Below, one piece after another: positions 1 through 6,130 of a stretch of DNA of 64,000 nucleotides. This DNA comes from JANMCE01 sp963791625 (GTDB lineage Bacteria; Actinomycetota; Acidimicrobiia; Acidimicrobiales; Ilumatobacteraceae): positions 558,001 through 622,000 of the forward strand of contig CAWBTA010000015.1 of the NCBI GenBank assembly GCA_963791625.1. The letters run 5' to 3'. Numbering within the stretch: position 1 is the first letter of the stretch; the number at the start of each line of letters is the position of its first letter. The translations under genes were made by a program, and so were the position numbers. The notes beneath the pieces were generated by a model, which was given only the letters and a program-made list of their open reading frames with translations, did not search any database and was not told the DNA's origin.

Positions 1-2
1 TG

Positions 3-137
3 CAACAAAGATCGAGTCGCGTTGGCTCACCGTTCGTTGCCGACGGAGTGCTGCGATTACACAGCGCGCGTAACGCAAGCGGGTCTGAGATGTGGCCGAC
101 CGATCTGATCGTGCTCGACGTGATGATGCCAGGGCCG
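3..137 (+). pseudogene. response regulator receiver remnant
   Basis: An open frame entering from the window edge reads as the first half of a CheY-like receiver domain. It ends in the phospho-acceptor motif TDLIVLDVMMPG, whose Asp would be phosphorylated by a partner kinase. Similarity stops right after that motif, where the downstream alpha3/beta4/beta5 part and any output domain should follow. The next bases are IS21-like repeats, so the gene was probably cut by an insertion or rearrangement. No kinase is adjacent inside the window. The identification rests on one motif; the 5' part lies outside the window. Confidence 0.5.
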
Positions 138-143
138 CATCGA

Positions 144-182
144 ACTGTGGGAACTTGTTGGTTTGACTGTGGGAATATGTTG
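144..182. repeat. IS21-like terminal direct repeats
   Basis: Two near-identical 17-bp words (ACTGTGGGAA followed by CTTGTTG or TATGTTG) start 22 bp apart, at 144 and 166. Spaced TGTGGGAA..TGTTG words are the style of transposase-binding repeats at IS21-family ends. No istA/istB gene follows, so this would be a solo end or scar. It sits exactly where the receiver-domain similarity breaks. Confidence 0.4.
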
Positions 183-297
183 AAATGCCGCCGACGTTCC
201 GCACCACCCACCCGCAGTCCGATTCGAGCCATTGCGATGCCAACCGGCTCGTCAGCGGCCGACCACCTCGCCAACCCTCGGCGATGGAGATGGCGCG

Positions 298-1101
298 ATG
301 ACGACGACGCCACGCCAAGAAGTCGTGCTCATTACCGGAGCCGCAGGCGACATTGGATGGGCCGCCGCCAAACGGCTGGCCAACTCCAACCGATGCATTG
401 TCCTTGCCGATCACCCAGCGGCCGCCGACCGACTCGCCGGTCGCGCAACCGACCTTCGCGCCCTTGGGTGCGCGACCTTGGAAGCTCCCTTCGACGTAAC
501 GGACCGCGATGACGTTCAGCGAGCAATCGATTTCATTGAGACGTCCGTGGGGATTGCGACCCTTGTTTTCAACAACGCGGGCTACCAGGGTGTGTTCAGC
601 CGCGTCGACCAGATGCCCACATCCGATGTTGAGCGCGTCTTTGCCGTCAACGTGATTGGAGCGTTCAACGTCATTGCCGAGACCACGTCCCGAATGATTG
701 CGGCAAGTGTTGGCGGAGTCATCGTGAACACTGCGTCAATGGCCGGGGTGAGCGGCGCGCCCAACATGGCGGGCTACTCGGCCTCGAAAGCCGCTGTCAT
801 CGCGCTGACGAAGAGCAGTGCCAAAGACTTGGCACCGTTCGATATCCGGGTGAACTCCATCTCTCCGGCCTTCATTGGGCCTGGAGCCATGTGGGACAAG
901 CAGGTCGAGATGCAGGCTGCGGCCAACAGCCAATACTATTCGACCGACCCGACGGAGGTTGCGGCCCAGATGATTTCCATGGTGCCGATGCGGCGGTTCG
1001 GTTCGCTGGACGAGGTGGCCGAAGTGGTGAGCTTCTTGCTCTCGCCCGCCTCGTCGTACTTGACGGGCATCAACATCGAGATCGCCGGCGGCTCGGTGTA
1101 G
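298..1101 (+). CDS. SDR family NAD(P)-dependent oxidoreductase
   Basis: A 267-aa classical short-chain dehydrogenase/reductase, cytosolic. The glycine-rich nucleotide site (TGAAGDIG) is near residue 15, NNAG near residue 92, and the catalytic Ser plus YSASK tetrad residues lie around residues 145-165. The C-terminus ends in the usual GG. ATG at 298 is preferred over upstream in-frame starts because GGAGA lies about 9 nt upstream and the Rossmann strand then begins at the usual distance from the N-terminus. The Asp in ADHP after beta2 hints at NAD rather than NADP preference. The substrate cannot be told from sequence. It is followed at 1295 by urea-amidolyase-associated genes, with no obvious shared pathway. 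Confidence 0.85.
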   Translation: MTTTPRQEVVLITGAAGDIGWAAAKRLANSNRCIVLADHPAAADRLAGRATDLRALGCATLEAPFDVTDRDDVQRAIDFIETSVGIATLVFNNAGYQGVFSRVDQMPTSDVERVFAVNVIGAFNVIAETTSRMIAASVGGVIVNTASMAGVSGAPNMAGYSASKAAVIALTKSSAKDLAPFDIRVNSISPAFIGPGAMWDKQVEMQAAANSQYYSTDPTEVAAQMISMVPMRRFGSLDEVAEVVSFLLSPASSYLTGINIEIAGGSV

Positions 1102-1294
1102 CGATCGAAGCACGTTGCTCGACGTGGTTGTTGATGGCTATTTCGACACGGTCGAGTGCTTTGACGAGTTCTACGACACCATCAGCGAAGGCATCTTTTC
1201 CGACAAGCCGCCCGTTCGAAAGGCGGGCACGGTCGGGTTCCCCCCCGAGCGTGCTCGCCGCCCGGGAGCGGTAGCTTACGTGCGTGAGAGGCTC

Positions 1295-1997
1295 ATGACG
1301 GTCCTGTGGGAGCAGGTGCTCGGCGCAGGGCATGCCATCGCGCATCGGGTGCGGCGCGACACCGTGATCAGGTTCGACGATTCAGAGGGCGACGCGTGCG
1401 TCCAGCTCCTGGCCTTCAATGCGCACGATCCGGGCGAGCGCTTCAACCCGGGGGACACGATGAAGATCCCCTGGCAGGCGTACATCGGTCAGGGAACGCT
1501 GCTGCTCTCCGACATGGGTCGCATCCTGCTCACCGTGATCGACGACACCAGCGGCCGTCATGACGCGCTGTGCGGAGGATCGAACCGGGCCGACAACGAA
1601 CGCCGGTACGGTTCCGGCTCGCTCGGTTGTTCGACGCCGAACGCTCGCGACCTCATGGCGGTCGCGGGGGCGCGGCTCGGTCTCGTTCGGGCCGACATCG
1701 GTCCGTGCCTCAATCTGTTCAAGCAGGCCGTCGTGGCAAAGGACGGATCGATCAGCTTGATTGACGGCGGGCCGCCGGGCGGCTCGGTCTCACTGCGCGC
1801 TCGAGATGGATCTCGTGGTCGTTCTGGCCAACTCCCCGCATCGCTTGGACGACCGGTCGACGTACACGGCCGCGCCGGTTCGGGTCTCGGCGCACTCGAT
1901 GTCGAGGCCGGCGCCCGATCCGTTCCGCGGCGGTTCCGCCGAGCGCGAGCGCCTCTTCGAGAACACCGAGGCAATGATTGCAGAGGTGTCGACATGA
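1295..1997 (+). pseudogene. urea amidolyase-associated protein 1 (DUF1989), frameshifted
   Basis: The N-terminal three quarters match the DUF1989 family usually found as UAAP1 next to urea carboxylase/allophanate hydrolase. Landmarks are LWEQVLGAGHAIAHRV, SDMGRILLTVIDDT, a Cys-containing HDALCGG and a DIGPCLNLF segment. The matching C-terminus (EMDLVVVLANSPH..., ending in ENTEAMIAEVST) lies in another frame. One extra C at about 1802 explains the switch: removing it gives RAEMDL and a protein of about 233 aa ending at 1997. The stop then overlaps the next gene as ATGA. Without the correction the frame runs on and falsely fuses both DUF1989 genes. ATG 1295 follows GAGAGG. A TTG at 1115 is an alternative but adds about 60 residues that do not look like the family. 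No urea carboxylase gene is in the window. Confidence 0.75.
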
Positions 1998-2617
1998 GCG
2001 GCGCGACCGATCGGATGCTCGACGTTGATGACATCGTGCCGCCCCGTTCATCGTGGACCGGCGTGGTCCGCGCCGGGCAGACGATGCGGGCGATCGATCT
2101 TGAGGGCAACCAGGCGATCGACTTCCTCCTCTACGACGCGCACGACTCCGTCCATCGCTATTCGGCTGCCGACACAATCACCGCCCAGCGCAACATGTAT
2201 CTCGTGACGGGCACCCGGTTGATGTCGAACGAGGGTGTTTCGATGATGACGATCGTCGGTGGTACCTGCGAGTACCACGACACGATCGGTGGCACGTGTA
2301 GCAAGCCGGTGAACGGTGTCCGTTATGGCCGCCATACCGAGCAGCAGCACTCGTGCGCCGACAACTTTCTCGACGTCGCGTTACGGCTCGGCCTCTCGAA
2401 ACGGGACATCGTGGCCAACGTCAACTTCTTCATGAACGTGACTTTCGAGGAGGACGGCACCACCGGCATCGTCGACGGCATCTCGGCGCCAGGCCTCTAC
2501 ATCGATCTGCGCGCCGACATGGACGTCCGCGTGATCATCTCGAACTGCCCACAGATCAACAACCCGTGCAACGGCTACAACCCAACGCCGATCAAGATCC
2601 AAGTGTGGTCGGGCTGA
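1994..2617 (+). CDS. urea amidolyase-associated protein 2 (DUF1989)
   Basis: A 207-aa DUF1989 protein, paralogous to its upstream neighbour. It has the family signature around QAIDFLLYDA, a Cys/His-rich middle (GGTCEYHDTIGGTC) and the characteristic DIVANVNFFMNV segment, then an LYIDLRADMDV strand and a Cys-containing NCPQINN near the end. ATG 1994 overlaps the corrected stop of the UAAP1 gene by 4 nt, the normal arrangement for this pair, so the two are translationally coupled. Family members accompany urea carboxylase, guanidine degradation or related transport genes, and their biochemical role is not settled. The pair sits just outside the left end of the integrated element. Confidence 0.8.
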   Translation: MSGATDRMLDVDDIVPPRSSWTGVVRAGQTMRAIDLEGNQAIDFLLYDAHDSVHRYSAADTITAQRNMYLVTGTRLMSNEGVSMMTIVGGTCEYHDTIGGTCSKPVNGVRYGRHTEQQHSCADNFLDVALRLGLSKRDIVANVNFFMNVTFEEDGTTGIVDGISAPGLYIDLRADMDVRVIISNCPQINNPCNGYNPTPIKIQVWSG

Positions 2618-2683
2618 GCAGGGGTCTCGCCTGAACGTTGCCGCTGCCTCTGAGGCACCTTCCTGAACGGCCAGAAACCCGAC

Positions 2684-2710
2684 GGCGGAGGTGGACGGGA
2701 ATCGAACCCG
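2684..2710. repeat. attL core: duplicated 3' end of tRNA-Sec
   Basis: These 27 bp are identical to 15531-15557, which encode the T-arm and acceptor 3' strand of tRNA-Sec on the minus strand. Sequence on both sides differs from a tRNA, so this copy is only an attachment-site duplicate. It marks the distal end of the integrated element. Confidence 0.85.
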
Positions 2711-2987
2711 GCGCACCTCGTGTTTCGCCGTGTCGGTTCGTGCTGTCAAGTGCGCGTCTGTCCTGTTCAGAGGCACTTTTTGTGTCGGCTCCATGTCGGC
2801 TTGTGTCGTCCAATATCGGGCAGTATCAAATTTTCTGTGACCAATCCGTGACCAACCCAAGCCTCGCTCTGCGCGGAGGCGGCTGAAATCCTTGCTCTAT
2901 TTTCGGCCACACAAAGTGACGATGACTATCGAGCGGCCGGAGCCATAGTCGTGGTTTGCCCTCGTTCAACGGGTTGATTTGAGTCCG
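2711..2987. other. attL flank of the element, no gene; holds the left arm-type repeat
   Basis: No credible coding region is seen between the att core and the 3' end of the AbiEii-type gene. The stretch contains the arm-type repeat at 2829-2855: AATTTT followed by two GTGACCAA words on a 10-bp period. It is a likely integrase-binding region. Confidence 0.6.
2829..2855. repeat. left arm-type repeat (GTGACCAA pair)
   Basis: A 27-bp sequence starting AATTTTCTGTGACCAATCCG and containing GTGACCAA twice, 10 bp apart. An identical copy lies at 15459-15485. Copies sit 145 bp and 72 bp from the respective att cores, both inside the element, as expected for integrase arm-binding sites. Confidence 0.7.
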
Positions 2988-3632
2988 TCAATCGGCAGCC
3001 AGATCGTTGGCCCATGCCGTGAAGTACCCGCGTATCGATGCGGGATTGTCGGATGCTGGCGGGAAGGTTTCGTCGGTCAGCCGTTGAACGCGGTCGAACG
3101 CTTCGGCGATGTCGCTCTTGCGAAGCCCCGCGTCCATCGAGAGCGCGGCATCGATGCACGTCAACTGACCGACGAGAGCCGCGAGTGCATGAAGGTCGGT
3201 GTAGTCGCGGGCTTCGAGCCGATCAACGATCGCAAGAACTTTGCGAGCGGCGAGATCGAGGGGTGTGAGAACCGGGATGCCATCGACCTGCTGGGGTGCT
3301 TCGAGCGATGGGGAGTCGACTGCAAGGTCGACCTCCACGGTTTCGCCGTCGCAGTCAACGACGAACCGGCAGAACGTTGGGTGCCGACGCGCGGCTCGCA
3401 CCTCCCAACCTTGTTGTCGGAGCGCTGCTGCAAGCGCGTCAGCGAGCTCGTCGACGGTTCCAGAGTCGGGTCCTGGACGGGCACCGATGAAGGCATCGAG
3501 ATCGCGAGTGCTCCTGATGACGACCCTACGCAAGATGAGAGCCGCCCCACCGGCCAGCGCGTAGCCGTTGGCCTCGGGGAGTTCGAACAGCACGCGGGCG
3601 AGGCGAAGCTGAACGGGTGACAGTTCGTTCAT
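2988..3632 (-). CDS. nucleotidyltransferase AbiEii/AbiGii-type toxin
   Basis: A 214-aa protein with the AbiEii-type nucleotidyltransferase pattern: GGAALILRR followed by TRDLDAF (the G-G..D-x-D metal-binding strand) in the first 60 residues, an EVDLAVD strand near the middle, and LAARKVLAIVDRLEARDYTDL, the lysine/aspartate helix typical of the family. Known relatives are the toxin half of type IV toxin-antitoxin pairs that modify tRNA or other nucleotidyl acceptors. Start ATG 3632 overlaps the stop of the upstream HTH gene as ATGA, so I prefer it to upstream in-frame starts. It is co-transcribed with that regulator. The canonical AbiEi antitoxin (wHTH plus CTD) is absent, and the XRE-like protein takes its place. 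Confidence 0.8.
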   Translation of the reverse strand: MNELSPVQLRLARVLFELPEANGYALAGGAALILRRVVIRSTRDLDAFIGARPGPDSGTVDELADALAAALRQQGWEVRAARRHPTFCRFVVDCDGETVEVDLAVDSPSLEAPQQVDGIPVLTPLDLAARKVLAIVDRLEARDYTDLHALAALVGQLTCIDAALSMDAGLRKSDIAEAFDRVQRLTDETFPPASDNPASIRGYFTAWANDLAAD

Positions 3633-4150
3633 GAGGCGTCTGCGAGTTCTGGTCGCGCCCGGTCGAGGACCGGTTGCCACGCTTGCCGAAGTTGGGTCGG
3701 AAGAACGAGATCGGGCCACGCGTCGATGAGCAGTGCACCATCGACGGTCGCACCGATGTCTTCGGGCGCTCCTTCTCGAAGGATCAATTCGTACGCTCGG
3801 ATTCGGTCTGCACGGTTCGCTAGATCAAGCCGTAGTGCAGGCCCGCTCCACCACAAGTGAAGACCGGGGGTCAGCACCCTGAAGGAATCCCGCAGGTCAA
3901 GGCGCCACAAGCGAGAAGGGACCGCGTACGGTCGACGACCCGCCGTCCAGGTCCACGTGATCGGCTCGACGACCTCGACGACCGCACCGGCGGCTTCGAG
4001 TGTCCGGATCGCCGTGTCCCAACGCGGGTCACGGCGACCAGCTTCGAACGCTGCGATGTTCGGACGCGCAATGCCACTTCTCGTAGACAGCTCAGCCTGA
4101 GTAAGGCCAGCGGCCATACGTGCCTCAAACAGTGTCTCTGCGAACTTCAC
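3629..4150 (-). CDS. XRE-type HTH regulator paired with the AbiEii-type toxin
   Basis: A 173-aa protein. Residues 1-55 form an XRE helix-turn-helix (LFEARMAAGLTQAELSTRSG, then IAAFEAGRRDP). The rest is an unassigned domain rich in Trp/Arg (RLWRLDLRDSF, HLWWSGPALRLDL) ending in LLIDAWPDLVLPTQLRQAWQ. Such two-domain proteins are commonly encoded just before AbiEii genes in actinobacteria, so it is the likely antitoxin and autoregulator. I chose GTG 4150: it directly follows a promoter with an inverted repeat, implying a leaderless transcript. Longer upstream frames would run through that promoter. Confidence 0.72.
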   Translation of the reverse strand: MKFAETLFEARMAAGLTQAELSTRSGIARPNIAAFEAGRRDPRWDTAIRTLEAAGAVVEVVEPITWTWTAGRRPYAVPSRLWRLDLRDSFRVLTPGLHLWWSGPALRLDLANRADRIRAYELILREGAPEDIGATVDGALLIDAWPDLVLPTQLRQAWQPVLDRARPELADAS

Positions 4151-4154
4151 AACG

Positions 4155-4185
4155 GTATCGTATTCGATACATTGTTGTTCGGCAA
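4155..4185 (-). promoter_or_regulatory. promoter and operator of the AbiE-like module
   Basis: On the minus strand, TTGCCG (4185-4180), a 17-nt spacer and TACGAT (4162-4157) lie so that transcription should start at about 4150, the G of the GTG start. The -10 overlaps an inverted repeat, GTATCG-4-CGATAC (4155-4170), a plausible autoregulatory operator. Confidence 0.6.
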
Positions 4186-4383
4186 CCGTGATCCAATTCG
4201 GCGGTATCCAACTGTGTAAGTCCGCACCACTTCGCGTGGTCCGCGTCCGCTTCGGCGGATTGTCCGGGCCGGTGATCCGGCGCACTGCAATGGGGCCGTT
4301 ATGCGTGTGATTGCGGGAGCCGTCGACCGGGATTCGGGGCGGTGTTATCGGACACGTAGCGGCAGGCCACGCTGAACTGCCCA

Positions 4384-4421
4384 TGCCGATTCCCGCGGCG
4401 TGGTGATAGCATCCCTGCTAT
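4384..4421 (+). promoter_or_regulatory. promoter and operator of the HigBA-type module
   Basis: TGCCGA (4384-4389), a 17-nt spacer and TAGCAT (4407-4412) precede ATG 4420 by 7 nt, suggesting a leaderless transcript. A perfect inverted repeat, ATAGCA-TCCC-TGCTAT (4406-4421), spans the -10 and the start codon. It is a likely binding site for the antitoxin. The -35 is a weak match. Confidence 0.55.
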
Positions 4422-4773
4422 GGGTTGGGGTACGGTCGAAACCGAACCAGAGGTAACCGCATGGCTCAATTCGCTGACCGACGACGACTTCGGTCAGGCC
4501 GAGCGATACATAGATCTGCTCGCCGAACAAGGCGTGCACCTCACCGAACCGTTCTCCCGCCAGCTCGACGGCAAGCTTCGCGAGCTGCGCTTCTATCTCG
4601 ACCGCCAACCAACACGCATCAGCTACTACATCGCAACCGGAAGGGTCATTGTGCTCCTGACTATCTTCACGAAAACGAAACCGAGAGAACGAGCCGAGAT
4701 CGATCGAGCCCGCCGCGCGATGAAGCGCTGCGTCGATGACGGCCACATCACCGCGAACGAGGAGACTCCATGA
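4420..4773 (+). CDS. higB: HigB/RelE-superfamily toxin (DUF891, Gp49-like)
   Basis: A 117-aa protein with the DUF891/Gp49 pattern of RelE-fold mRNA interferases: VTAWLNSLTDDDF near the N-terminus, then LDGKLRELRFYLDRQPTRISYYI and VIVLLTIFTKTKPRERAEIDRARRAM. The last holds the conserved F-x-KK-like basic strand and C-terminal helix. Members cleave ribosome-bound mRNA until neutralised by an XRE antitoxin. Toxin-first order with an ATGA overlap to the antitoxin gene is the HigBA arrangement. The palindrome over the start codon suggests repression by the complex. Confidence 0.85.
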   Translation: MGWGTVETEPEVTAWLNSLTDDDFGQAERYIDLLAEQGVHLTEPFSRQLDGKLRELRFYLDRQPTRISYYIATGRVIVLLTIFTKTKPRERAEIDRARRAMKRCVDDGHITANEETP

Positions 4774-5075
4774 CTACGACCAGTTGGAATGACATCAAGG
4801 CACGGCGGGCCGAAAGCACCGAACGTCAGCACGGCTATGACCGTGCAGGTCGCGCAATTCGTCTCGCGTGCGAGCTCCGGGCCTTGCGTGAGAAGAAGGG
4901 TCTGAGCCAACGCGAACTCGCAGAGATGGTTGGCACGACGCAGTCGGCGATTGCCCGTCTCGAGGGTGGCCGGATCTCGCCGAGCCTCCCGACACTTGAT
5001 CGCATCGCGGCGGCGCTCGGTGCCGAAGTCACCGTCACGTTCACGGACACCGGACTCGTTGGCGCGACGAGATAG
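4770..5075 (+). CDS. higA: HigA-type XRE antitoxin
   Basis: A 101-aa protein with an XRE helix-turn-helix at residues 35-90 (RALREKKGLSQRELAEMVG, then TQSAIARLEGGRISPSLPTLDRIAAALG). The C-terminal VTVTF strand is common in HigA-like antitoxins. Its start overlaps the toxin stop by 4 nt. It should bind and neutralise the upstream toxin and repress the shared promoter at the 4406-4421 palindrome. The N-terminal 30 residues (WNDIKARRAES...) are charged and probably form the toxin-contacting helix. Confidence 0.86.
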   Translation: MTTTSWNDIKARRAESTERQHGYDRAGRAIRLACELRALREKKGLSQRELAEMVGTTQSAIARLEGGRISPSLPTLDRIAAALGAEVTVTFTDTGLVGATR

Positions 5076-5353
5076 CAAGGCCACGGTCCTTGCGGCGACT
5101 GACAAACGCAGGCCAAGCACCGATGCAACAGCCACTGGCGTGACGAGAACGAGAAGTAGCGAGAACCGGCCGTCCCGCACTCCTCCCGCTATGCGACACT
5201 TGAGCCGGTGGACCACCCGACGTGCGATGAGTGCCGCGATGCGGTTGATCTTGATTGCGATCTGGACACACATAACGCGAACACACGCGATGGCGGCTAC
5301 GTGCCGAGCCGCAGGTCTGGCAGCGGTAGCCGCAGTACGGGAGACTCTACGGC

Positions 5354-5923
5354 GTGGCGATTCGCTTCACTCGACCGTCTGGAGCGGAACTGCACGCTCT
5401 CGCCGAGATCAGCGGGTCCGATTCTCTGACGTACGCGCCTGTTGGCATCTCGGCGACGGCAGTTCCACCTGCCGGCTATCGCCTCGATGTCTGGTCGCGA
5501 TCGCTGGTCGGCGGGGACGATGTTTTCGACCGTGCCGTCGATGCGCTTCGTAACTGGCGGGTCCACAAGGGGGCCGGTCTCATCGTCGAAGCTGTTGGGC
5601 CGCCGACCGTCGGTGTGGTGGTCGCGATGGCGGCGCCGCTACCTGTCGGTTATGTCGAGGTGGTGTGCCGGGTCGTCGGCGTTGTTGACCAGCCCGACCG
5701 CTACGGCTTTACCTACGGAACGTTGTCAGTGCACCCAGAACAGGGCGAAGAATCATTCACCGTCGTTCGTGTGGCTGGCGGCGACATCAGTTTCGAGATC
5801 GTGGCGGCGTCTCGACCGCGGCACCTATTGGCTCGGACATTCCCGCCAGTAGCGCGACGACGTCTACAGACCGCAGCCACAAGCCGCTACCTCAACGCCA
5901 TGCAGTCCGCAGTCACCAGTTGA
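5354..5923 (+). CDS. DUF1990 family protein
   Basis: A 189-aa cytosolic protein matching DUF1990 along its length: LTYAPVG after the N-terminal strand, PPAGYRLDVWSRSLGGDD-like segment, ALRNWRVHKGAGL, CRVVGVVDQPDRYGFTYGTLSVHPEQGEE and a final ASRPRHLLAR with a basic tail helix. The PEQGEE motif is the family's most conserved element. Function is unknown; some related actinobacterial proteins are linked to lipid or polyketide genes. GTG 5354 is the start giving the usual length. It is surrounded by mobile-element cargo with no operon partner; 5076-5353 carries nothing I can support. Confidence 0.78.
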   Translation: MAIRFTRPSGAELHALAEISGSDSLTYAPVGISATAVPPAGYRLDVWSRSLVGGDDVFDRAVDALRNWRVHKGAGLIVEAVGPPTVGVVVAMAAPLPVGYVEVVCRVVGVVDQPDRYGFTYGTLSVHPEQGEESFTVVRVAGGDISFEIVAASRPRHLLARTFPPVARRRLQTAATSRYLNAMQSAVTS

Positions 5924-6130
5924 CCGCCGCATTGGGCTGAAACCCAATGTCGCCACGGTTCCGACGCCGGGGCACCAAACTCGAATCTGGAAGCACTCGA
6001 TAACGCGGGGCCGCTGGCCATCCGACCCCGCACACTGCCGGCGCGATGCAGCGGGTCGGTCCCGTCAATGCGGAGCACATAACACGCTCACTGAAAGTGC
6101 CCGGCGTCGTGTGTTCGGGTCGTTCTGACG

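Noticed and set aside
298..1101. A mycofactocin-coupled SDR
   Set aside because: Mycofactocin-linked SDRs carry a characteristic insertion near the nucleotide site; this protein is of ordinary classical length and lies far from the mft genes.
1115..2617. A single 500-aa fusion of two DUF1989 domains
   Set aside because: The segment between the domains is out-of-frame sequence; the true UAAP1 C-terminus and an ATGA junction appear when one base near 1802 is removed.
2684..2780. A second tRNA gene at the left end of the element
   Set aside because: Only the 3' T-arm and acceptor strand are present; no anticodon arm can be folded from the flanking sequence.
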